From: Lachnospiraceae bacterium UBA6998
GTDB lineage: Bacteria > Bacillota > Clostridia > Lachnospirales > Lachnospiraceae
Direction of reading: 5' to 3'
Assembly: GCA_002448395.1 (NCBI GenBank)
Contig: DJXS01000084.1
Span: 1,584 to 7,103, forward strand
DNA: 5,520 nt
The position numbers and the translations under genes are program-made. A model generated the notes under the pieces. It saw nothing but the letters and a program-made list of their open reading frames with translations, ran no database searches and was not told the DNA's origin. Shown in pieces: positions 1 through 4,848 of the stretch; positions within the stretch are counted from its first letter, which is position 1, and every line of letters starts with the position of its first letter.

Positions 1-197
1 ACAAGCACTGCATAGCAGGGAATCGCGCTGATCCAGATGAGAATCAGCCAAGGCAGCACATTCTTCTCCAGCATAGAATTCTGGCGAACGAGATATGCCG
101 CAAACCGCGGCATGATGACGGTATAGGTGAGCAGGCCGCAGAAACCGACCCCCACAATTATAAACTTGAGCCATTTAGCTAGTGCATCCTGCTTCAT
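1..197 (-). CDS. DUF2975 family membrane protein, 5' part only (runs off the left edge)
   Basis: Reading leftward from the ATG at 197-195 gives 65 codons without a stop before the window edge. The peptide starts MKQDALAKWLKFIIVGVGFC and has two hydrophobic stretches, about residues 9-30 and 48-65, with the second reading VLPWLILIWISAIPCY. The KWLK start, a first helix ending in a proline and the PWLI..IW...IPCY pattern match my memory of the DUF2975 family, small integral membrane proteins of Firmicutes with four predicted helices and no settled function. In that family the gene is often followed by a small Cro/C1-type regulator gene, which here would lie left of the window. The start is supported by an AAAGGA ribosome binding site at 207-212, 9 nt upstream, and by a promoter at 263-291. 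The 3' part is missing, so length and the rest of the fold cannot be judged. Confidence 0.8.
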   Translation of the reverse strand, partial: MKQDALAKWLKFIIVGVGFCGLLTYTVIMPRFAAYLVRQNSMLEKNVLPWLILIWISAIPCYAVL

Positions 198-206
198 AGA
201 TGAACG

Positions 207-212
207 TCCTTT
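207..212 (-). promoter_or_regulatory. ribosome binding site of the DUF2975 gene
   Basis: AAAGGA within GGAAAGGA on the minus strand lies 9 nt before the ATG at 197-195. It fixes the start of the partial membrane-protein gene, which is too short inside the window to be judged by length alone. Confidence 0.75.
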
Positions 213-262
213 CCGGATCGGCAGTTGTTGTCTCTCCCATTCTCTGCCCTTCCTACATTATG

Positions 263-291
263 ACAATAGCATTCCAGACTAATGAAGTCAA
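263..291 (-). promoter_or_regulatory. sigma-A type promoter for the DUF2975 gene
   Basis: On the minus strand a -35 box TTGACT (286-291) is followed after 17 nt by TATTGT (263-268). The -10 box is preceded by TGC, forming an extended -10 (TGCTATTGT). The predicted start of transcription near 256 gives a leader of about 60 nt before the ATG at 197. The -35 box touches the palindrome at 290-324, which suggests regulation by a protein bound there. Confidence 0.7.
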
Positions 292-324
292 TAATTGTTT
301 ATCGTTTTTCGATAAATAATTATT
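290..324. promoter_or_regulatory. AT-rich palindrome at the DUF2975 promoter, candidate operator
   Basis: Left arm 290-304 (AATAATTGTTTATCG) and right arm 310-324 match as reverse complements at 14 of 15 positions around a TTTTT centre (305-309). The core is TTATCG-N5-CGATAA. It overlaps the outer two bases of the -35 box of the DUF2975 promoter. DUF2975 genes commonly sit with a small Cro/C1 regulator, so this could be that regulator's binding site; the regulator itself is not in the window. It could also act as a weak transcription barrier after aconitase, but neither side has a convincing run of T residues after the stem. Confidence 0.55.
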
Positions 325-340
325 GAATTCTGTGGTGGCA

Positions 341-384
341 AGGGACCTCTGGGGTACAATTCGGTTTGGGGTACAATTCGGTTT
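341..384. repeat. Repeat remnant: GGGACCTCTGGGGTA motif plus 17-bp tandem duplication
   Basis: A 17-bp unit, GGGGTACAATTCGGTTT, occurs twice in perfect tandem at 351-367 and 368-384. It is preceded by AGGGACCTCT (341-350). The 13-mer GACCTCTGGGGTA (344-356) recurs exactly in the long inverted repeat between aconitase and sfsA (2482-2494, and inverted at 2519-2531), so the two belong to the same repeat family. The second unit ends inside the aconitase stop codon (TAA, 385-383). There is no coding content. It may be a half or decayed copy of a palindromic element. Confidence 0.7.
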
Positions 385-2353
385 ACGCTGTCTCCACTCC
401 CATCTCCTTGAGCTGTTTCTTGAGGAAGCGAAGCTGACCGCCCGCAAGAACAACTTCAAGTTCATTGTCAGTGCACTCGAGCCGCACCTCGAATGTAAAT
501 CCTTTTGTGTTGTCGCTGATAGTGATCTTTCTGGTCGGGATCTGACCCGGAAGGTCCTTAATCTCCAGCTCATCTCCCAGTTCAATCCTGTCATAATCCT
601 CATTGTTCTCAAACAGCATGGGAATAATACCGTGGTTTATGAGATTTCCCTTGTGAATACGGGCTATGTTCTTAGCCACAACGCACTTGACGCCGAGATA
701 CATAGGATTGATCGCCGCGTGCTCGCGGGATGAGCCCTGCCCGTAGTTCTCTCCGGCAATGATGATGGATCTTCCCATCTCCTTCGCGCGCTTGGAGAAA
801 TCCGCATCGTAGCGCATGTAGCAGTACTGCGACATAAGCGGAATGTTCGAGCGCATGCTTGAAAACTCCGCACTTGCGGGAGTAATGTCGTCTGTACTGA
901 TGTTGTCTCCGCCTTTGAGGCTGACCGGCACCCTGAGATCTTTGCTCAGTTCCTCCGGTACAGGCAGAAACCGGATATTGGGCCCCTTTTTGATCTCGAT
1001 CTTCGCGGCTTCCTCGGCGGGGAGAGGCTTTATCAGCATGGAATCATCAATCCTATAGAATTCGGGCTCTGTGACATCAACGAGGATCTTTACCTCCTCT
1101 CCCATGATCTCTTCTGCCGTCGCAAAGGTCCCCCTAATCGCGGTCGCTGCCGCTGTCTCAGGACTGACAAGATAAATATCGGCATTAGGATTGCCGGCTC
1201 TGCCGCGGAAATTGCGGTTGGAAGTGCGCACCGCGACACCGTTTGTAGGCGGCGTCTGACCGATCGCGCAGCAAGGGCCGCAAGCCAGCTCCAGAACACG
1301 CACTCCCGCGTCGACCAGCATTTCCAGATAGCCGTCCCTGAGAAGCTGTTTGTAGATCTGCCTGGAGGCAATGCCAAGTGTGCAGCTTACATCCTCATGT
1401 ACGTGATGGCCGCGCATGACGAGCGCCGCCTTCGCGCAGTCCGCATAGCTTGCGTTCGTGCAGCTCCCTATGAACACCTGCTGTACCGCCTTTTTCTCCA
1501 CTTCATATACAGGCTTTACATTGTCCGGCTGGTGAGGGCATGCGATCAGAGGTCTCAAAGAACTCAGATCAAGCTCGATCACTTCATCGTACTCGGCGTC
1601 CTCATCAGGGAGCAGGTCAAAATAGTCCTCTTCCCGTCCCTGTGCCCTCAGAAATTCGCGGACTCTCTCATCTGCCGGGAAGATCGACGTAGTGGCGCCC
1701 ATCTCTGCGCCCATATTAGTGATCGTCTGTCTTTCAGGAACCGCAAGGCTGAGCGCTCCGGGACCAACATATTCATATACCTTGCCCAGGCCGCCCTTAA
1801 TGGTTTCTCTGCGGAGCATTTCAAGGATCACTTCTTTGGCATTGACGCCCGCCGCAAGCCTGCCTGTCAGATAGACCTTGACAACACGGGGCATGGTCAG
1901 CCGCATCGGCACACCGGTCATCGCGGTCGCGACGTCCATTCCGCCGACACCGATCGCTATCATTCCCGCTGCGCCGCAGCTGGGTGTATGACTGTCGCCG
2001 CCCATCAGCAGTTTGCCGGGCTTAGCAAATCTCGCGAGCTGCACAGTATGGCAAATCCCGTTGCCGGGCCTTGAGACATGCACGCCAAATTTCTTAGCCG
2101 CAGACTGCAGATAGATGTGGTCATCCGGCGTCTTAAAGTCGATATAGAGCAGGTTGTGATCCAGGTAGGAAACAGCAGACTCTATTCCGATCCTGGGAAG
2201 GCCGATCGCCTCAAAAGCCAGATACGTCATTACAGCGTTAATATCATGTGTGATGGTCTGATCCACTTTCATATAGATCTCATCACCGGGTTTCATCTCC
2301 GAAGGCTTTGCCAAATGATCGCGAAGGATCTTCCTTGTCAAGTTCTCTCCCAT
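383..2353 (-). CDS. Aconitate hydratase, single-chain (Aquifex-type) enzyme
   Basis: This [4Fe-4S] enzyme interconverts citrate and isocitrate through cis-aconitate in the cytoplasm, probably supplying 2-oxoglutarate for glutamate. The product is 656 residues, shorter than the roughly 900 residues of AcnA/AcnB but typical of the Aquifex-type family (putative aconitase, TIGR01342 as I recall). The large catalytic part carries GGDSHTPSCGA (118-128), the cluster ligand C298 in GSCTNA, C358 and C361 in ACGPCC, and NRNFRGRAG (379-387). The swivel domain at the C-terminus has KGGDNISTDDITPA (480-493), GENYGQGSSREHAA (534-547) and ARIHKGNLINHGI (564-576). The last motif favours aconitase over 3-isopropylmalate dehydratase, although homoaconitase cannot be excluded by eye. 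I chose the ATG at 2353, not an upstream TTG at 2380, because GAGGA (2361-2365) sits 7 nt before it and MGENLTRKIL fits the family start. No citrate synthase or isocitrate dehydrogenase gene is adjacent. The stop codon overlaps a tandem repeat. Confidence 0.95.
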   Translation of the reverse strand: MGENLTRKILRDHLAKPSEMKPGDEIYMKVDQTITHDINAVMTYLAFEAIGLPRIGIESAVSYLDHNLLYIDFKTPDDHIYLQSAAKKFGVHVSRPGNGICHTVQLARFAKPGKLLMGGDSHTPSCGAAGMIAIGVGGMDVATAMTGVPMRLTMPRVVKVYLTGRLAAGVNAKEVILEMLRRETIKGGLGKVYEYVGPGALSLAVPERQTITNMGAEMGATTSIFPADERVREFLRAQGREEDYFDLLPDEDAEYDEVIELDLSSLRPLIACPHQPDNVKPVYEVEKKAVQQVFIGSCTNASYADCAKAALVMRGHHVHEDVSCTLGIASRQIYKQLLRDGYLEMLVDAGVRVLELACGPCCAIGQTPPTNGVAVRTSNRNFRGRAGNPNADIYLVSPETAAATAIRGTFATAEEIMGEEVKILVDVTEPEFYRIDDSMLIKPLPAEEAAKIEIKKGPNIRFLPVPEELSKDLRVPVSLKGGDNISTDDITPASAEFSSMRSNIPLMSQYCYMRYDADFSKRAKEMGRSIIIAGENYGQGSSREHAAINPMYLGVKCVVAKNIARIHKGNLINHGIIPMLFENNEDYDRIELGDELEIKDLPGQIPTRKITISDNTKGFTFEVRLECTDNELEVVLAGGQLRFLKKQLKEMGVETA

Positions 2354-2360
2354 GGTTATC

Positions 2361-2365
2361 TCCTC
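2361..2365 (-). promoter_or_regulatory. ribosome binding site of aconitase (decides the start)
   Basis: GAGGA, part of ATGAGGAGAT on the minus strand, lies 7 nt before the ATG at 2353. This makes the upstream in-frame TTG at 2380 unlikely as the start, since it would place the binding site inside the coding region. Confidence 0.8.
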
Positions 2366-2417
2366 ATATCTATGTGGCAAGAATGCCTTTTGCGGGCACT
2401 CACTTGTTCATGATTTC

Positions 2418-2446
2418 AGAATACTGTCTTTGCGAGAATCAATCAA
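2418..2446 (-). promoter_or_regulatory. sigma-A type promoter for aconitase
   Basis: On the minus strand TTGATT (2441-2446) is followed after exactly 17 nt by TATTCT (2418-2423). Each box has four or more matches to consensus. The leader to the ATG would be roughly 55-60 nt. A small GGCA/TGCC stem-loop in the leader is too weak to call. The outer edge of the long inverted repeat begins about 20 nt upstream of the -35 box. Confidence 0.65.
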
Positions 2447-2468
2447 GATTCTGCCTTGGGTCTGGGGG

Positions 2469-2544
2469 GACCTCTTGAAGCGACCTCTGGGGTAGTTTGT
2501 CGACACCTGTCGACAAACTACCCCAGAGGTCGCTTCAAGAGGTC
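2469..2544. repeat. Perfect inverted repeat, 36-bp arms with 4-nt loop
   Basis: The left arm (2469-2504) and right arm (2509-2544) are exact reverse complements around ACCT (2505-2508). The centre reads GTCGAC-ACCT-GTCGAC. The arms contain GACCTCTGGGGTA, which is shared with the repeat at 341-384. Just outside, the flanks differ: five G residues on the left (2464-2468) and GCTTCAA on the right (2545-2551). It lies between the divergent aconitase and sfsA genes. There is no ORF of its own and no T run typical of a terminator. It looks like a small non-autonomous palindromic element (REP- or MITE-like), and as RNA it would form a very stable hairpin. Confidence 0.85.
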
Positions 2545-2550
2545 GCTTCA
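2525..2550. repeat. 13-bp tandem repeat inside the right arm of the inverted repeat
   Basis: AGAGGTCGCTTCA occurs twice without a gap (2525-2537 and 2538-2550). The second copy extends 6 nt past the perfectly paired arm. The left arm has the corresponding units in inverse order, but its outermost unit ends after GACCTCT and runs into GGGGG. This suggests the arm grew by a 13-bp duplication before or during palindrome formation. Confidence 0.75.
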
Positions 2551-2608
2551 ATATGATAGAATAACCCCTATCAATACCACTACAGGAAGCGTCGGGAAAG
2601 GGAATGAG

Positions 2609-3313
2609 ATGAACAGGACAGAACCGGCCATCAAATACGAAAATACAGTCCCCGGGACATTCGTGCGCAGGATAAACCGCTTTGTCGCAGAAGTGATGAT
2701 TGACGGGAAAACCGAAAGGGTCCACGTCAAGAATACCGGCCGCCTGCGGGAGCTGCTGCTGCCCGGCGCGAAGGTCACGCTGCAGAAAGCATCTGATCCG
2801 GGCAGGAAGACAGCCTATGATCTTATCTCCGTCTATAAGGAGGGGCTGGAATGGGTCAATATCGACAGCCTTGTGCCCAACAAGCTTATGAAGCAGTATC
2901 TCATGAGCTTAGACTATGATGTGGTGAAGCCGGAATATACTTTTGGGGATTCACGGTTCGATTTCTACATGGAGCGCCGAGGTGAGAAGTATCTGACGGA
3001 AGTAAAAGGCTGTACTCTGGCAGCAGATCTGGAGCACGGAATCGGGCTCTTTCCGGACGCTCCCACAGAGCGCGGCGTAAAGCATCTGGACGAACTGGCT
3101 GCCGCTGCCAAAAAAGAGTATCACTGCCAGGCTGCCTTTGTGATCCAGATGAACGGGATCCACACTGTTTTGCCAAATGATGATACGCACCCGGAGTTCG
3201 GGCAGGCGCTTCGCAGAGCCGTCGCGGCCGGAGTTCAAGTTGCATTCTACGAATGTCATGTTGAAGCGGACAGTATAAAGATAACGGGCATTAACGACAA
3301 CCCAAAGGAATGA
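2609..3313 (+). CDS. sfsA: SfsA family protein (sugar fermentation stimulation protein homologue)
   Basis: The 234-residue product has the usual SfsA length. The family has an N-terminal OB-like DNA-binding domain and a C-terminal domain with a PD-(D/E)XK nuclease-like fold; the name comes from an E. coli maltose phenotype and the true role is unsettled. Visible family motifs are GTFVRRINRF (16-25), HVKNTGRLRELLLPGA (39-54), GDSRFDFY (113-120), EVKGCTL (131-137) and FPDAPTERGVKHLDEL (148-163). D118 together with E131-V132-K133 forms the candidate nuclease core. The reading frame stays open upstream to a TTG at 2456, but that part runs through the inverted repeat and does not look like SfsA. 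The ATG at 2609, with AAAGGGA 5 nt upstream, begins where the family begins. It is the first gene of a three-gene plus-strand group, 15 nt before the HD-domain gene. Confidence 0.93.
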   Translation: MNRTEPAIKYENTVPGTFVRRINRFVAEVMIDGKTERVHVKNTGRLRELLLPGAKVTLQKASDPGRKTAYDLISVYKEGLEWVNIDSLVPNKLMKQYLMSLDYDVVKPEYTFGDSRFDFYMERRGEKYLTEVKGCTLAADLEHGIGLFPDAPTERGVKHLDELAAAAKKEYHCQAAFVIQMNGIHTVLPNDDTHPEFGQALRRAVAAGVQVAFYECHVEADSIKITGINDNPKE

Positions 3314-3328
3314 GAGGGTTTACAGCCG

Positions 3329-3922
3329 ATGAAAGAAAACGAAGAATTATCACTGATCGAAGATGCCGCCGAATATGTTCAGGAGCTCTTTCGCACAAAT
3401 GCAGGCGGACACGACGCCGATCACACTATGCGCGTCTACAGGAATACACTGCGGATCGCGGAAAACGAGCCGGATTGCGATGTCCGGATCGCTGCTTTGG
3501 CAGCGCTTCTTCATGATGCGGACGACCACAAATTGTTCAATACGAAGAATAACGCGAACGCGAGAGCCTTTCTGGAGGCGCATCAGGTGACGCTGCAGAC
3601 GATCGACCGGATCTGCGGCGTGATCAATTCCGTGTCATTTAAGCAGAACAAAGGAAAAGCGCCTGACACTCCTGAGGGGAAAGTCGTGCAGGATGCGGAC
3701 CGCCTGGACGCCATGGGGGCCATCGGCGTTGCGAGAGCTTTTGCCTATGGCGGCGAGCACGGCCGGTCAATGGCTGAGTCCGTCCAGCATTTTTATGACA
3801 AGCTTCTGCGGCTGAAAGAGCTTATGAATACAGATACCGGAAGGCAGATGGCCGAGCAGCGGCATGCTTTCCTGGAAGCTTTTTTGAAGGAATATTACGA
3901 AGAGGAAGGGGCAAAAGAGTGA
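3329..3922 (+). CDS. HD-domain hydrolase, YpgQ/YedJ-like
   Basis: The 197-residue cytoplasmic protein has the full metal-binding HD signature: H32 in GHDADHTMRVYRNT, H62-D63 in LLHDADDHK, and D122 in VQDADRLDAMGAIGVARAF. The arrangement and length match the YpgQ (B. subtilis)/YedJ (E. coli) branch. YpgQ has been described as a metal-dependent pyrophosphohydrolase acting on nucleoside triphosphates, so nucleotide hydrolysis is the likely activity; the substrate here is inferred only by similarity. The C-terminus is acidic and helical (FLKEYYEEEGAKE). The ATG at 3329 is preceded by GAGAGGG (3312-3318) with a 10-nt gap, and the gene begins 15 nt after the sfsA stop, so the two are almost certainly cotranscribed. 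A 10-bp-arm inverted repeat overlaps its stop codon. Confidence 0.9.
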   Translation: MKENEELSLIEDAAEYVQELFRTNAGGHDADHTMRVYRNTLRIAENEPDCDVRIAALAALLHDADDHKLFNTKNNANARAFLEAHQVTLQTIDRICGVINSVSFKQNKGKAPDTPEGKVVQDADRLDAMGAIGVARAFAYGGEHGRSMAESVQHFYDKLLRLKELMNTDTGRQMAEQRHAFLEAFLKEYYEEEGAKE

Positions 3923-3953
3923 AAAAGCACTCTGATGAGCTGATTTTTCACTC
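3917..3953. repeat. Stem-loop between the HD hydrolase and glycosylase genes
   Basis: GAGTGAAAAA (3917-3926) and its exact reverse complement (3944-3953) enclose a 17-nt loop. The left arm contains the HD gene stop codon (TGA, 3920-3922). The right arm ends 2 nt before the start of AAGGTGG (3956-3962), the likely ribosome binding site of the next gene. There is no T run after it, so it is not a standard terminator. It might tune expression or mRNA stability within the operon. Confidence 0.55.
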
Positions 3954-3955
3954 AC

Positions 3956-3962
3956 AAGGTGG
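3956..3962 (+). promoter_or_regulatory. ribosome binding site of the glycosylase (decides the start)
   Basis: AAGGTGG, 5 nt before the TTG at 3968, is the only Shine-Dalgarno-like sequence near the gene's beginning. It implies a TTG start, and hence modest translation, rather than the GTG at 3959 that is embedded in it. Confidence 0.55.
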
Positions 3963-3967
3963 AAATA

Positions 3968-4780
3968 TTGATCATACATATAACAGATGATTTTGACCCG
4001 GACCGGATCGCGCAGAGCGGCCAGTGCTTCAGATGGGAGAAAATGGAAGGCGAAACCTGGCGGATCATCGCCGGTGGTGCCTGCCTTTACTTGACACCGC
4101 TGGGCGATGACTTATATGAGTTTGACTGCACGGAAGACGAATATGAGAACTTCTGGCGGCAATATTTTGACCTGCAGGAGAACTATCAAAATATACGAGC
4201 ACGAATCGATTATAAAGAGGATCCCTTTCTGTGGCAGGCTGCGGAACAGGAGAAAGGCATTCGCATCCTGCGGCAGGATCCCTGGGAGATGCTGATCACT
4301 TTTATCATCTCGCAGAACAGGAACATCCCGGCGATCAGAAACTCCGTGGAGCTGCTCGCAGCGCGGTGCGGAGATAAGAGGACCGACTCCAGAGGCGAGG
4401 ACTTTTACGCATTTCCGGAGCCATCTGCTCTGGCGGCGCTTCCTGAAAGCGACCTGAAATCCTGCAAACTGGGATATCGGTGCAAATATGTGCACGCAGC
4501 CGCAGAAGCAGTTTCTAGCGGGGACATTGATCTCTTGAGTCTCCTGGCTGCAGACGAAGCTTCCACAATTAACGCATTGACGAAGCTGTTTGGCGTGGGA
4601 ACGAAGGTAGCAAATTGTGTCTCGCTTTTCGGCCTGCATCACATAAATGCCTTCCCGGTCGATGTCTGGATCCGGCGCGTCCTGGATGAACAATACCCTA
4701 ACGGCTATCCCTATGAGAAGTATGCGCCTTATAACGGGATCTACCAACAGTACATGTTCGCGTACTACAGGCACAAATGA
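3968..4780 (+). CDS. 8-oxoguanine DNA glycosylase/AP lyase (OGG1-like, HhH-GPD family)
   Basis: This base-excision repair enzyme removes 8-oxoguanine from DNA and nicks the backbone. The 270-residue product has an N-terminal OGG domain with SGQCFRW (17-23), then the helix-hairpin-helix glycosylase domain: DPWEMLITFIISQNRNIPAI (104-123), CKLGYRCKYV (166-175) and LFGVGTKVANCVSLFG (207-222) followed by FPVDVWI (229-235). K213 corresponds to the catalytic lysine of human OGG1 (GVGTKVA) and D232 to its conserved aspartate (PVDV). The YNGIYQQYMFAYYR end fits clostridial homologues. The start is uncertain: I favour TTG at 3968 because AAGGTGG (3956-3962) lies 5 nt upstream, whereas the GTG at 3959 falls inside that site and has none of its own. 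Using GTG would add three residues. It follows the HD gene by 45 nt. Its TGA directly abuts the inverted repeat at 4781 and may have been supplied by it. Confidence 0.92.
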   Translation: MIIHITDDFDPDRIAQSGQCFRWEKMEGETWRIIAGGACLYLTPLGDDLYEFDCTEDEYENFWRQYFDLQENYQNIRARIDYKEDPFLWQAAEQEKGIRILRQDPWEMLITFIISQNRNIPAIRNSVELLAARCGDKRTDSRGEDFYAFPEPSALAALPESDLKSCKLGYRCKYVHAAAEAVSSGDIDLLSLLAADEASTINALTKLFGVGTKVANCVSLFGLHHINAFPVDVWIRRVLDEQYPNGYPYEKYAPYNGIYQQYMFAYYRHK

Positions 4781-4845
4781 CAAGGGGACGGTTCTTCTGA
4801 CAACTTTTTGTTCCAAAAGTTGTCAGAAGAACCGTCCCCTTGACA
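4778..4845. repeat. Perfect inverted repeat, 28-bp arms (GGGGACGGTTCTTCTGACA type)
   Basis: The arms at 4781-4808 and 4815-4842 are exact reverse complements around TGTTCC (4809-4814). Extending each end by 3 nt gives TGACAAGGGG on the left and TGTCAAGGGG on the right (read inward), with one mismatch. It fills the gap between the convergent glycosylase and acetyltransferase genes, and the TGA of the glycosylase is its first three bases. Sequences beginning GGGGACGGTTC recur in many bacterial genomes near REP-associated (Y1) transposases, to my recollection; no transposase is present here. It may stop or slow transcription from both sides, although it lacks a flanking T run. Confidence 0.85.
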
Positions 4846-4848
4846 CGT

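Noticed and set aside
341..384. CRISPR array
   Set aside because: Only two 17-bp units with no spacer between them and no cas genes nearby.
323..733. Plus-strand open frame crossing the tandem repeat and the aconitase 3' end
   Set aside because: Most of it is the antisense of aconitase codons, and there is no ribosome binding site or family resemblance.
1397..2074. Long plus-strand open frame opposite aconitase (225 residues)
   Set aside because: It lies wholly antisense to a well-supported gene, has no recognisable domain and shows low-quality composition. The same applies to the open frame at 4112-4816 opposite the glycosylase and the one at 4840-5400 opposite the acetyltransferase.
2354..2380. 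TTG start at 2380 for aconitase
   Set aside because: It would put the GAGGA ribosome binding site inside the gene; the ATG at 2353 fits the site and the family's N-terminus.
2456..2608. In-frame upstream extension of sfsA from a TTG at 2456
   Set aside because: The extra 51 residues translate the inverted repeat and have no SfsA character. The ATG at 2609 has a ribosome binding site and gives the normal family length and start.
4781..4842. Standard intrinsic terminator
   Set aside because: The stem is far longer than usual and is not followed by a T run on either strand. A barrier effect is possible, but the structure fits a repeat element better.
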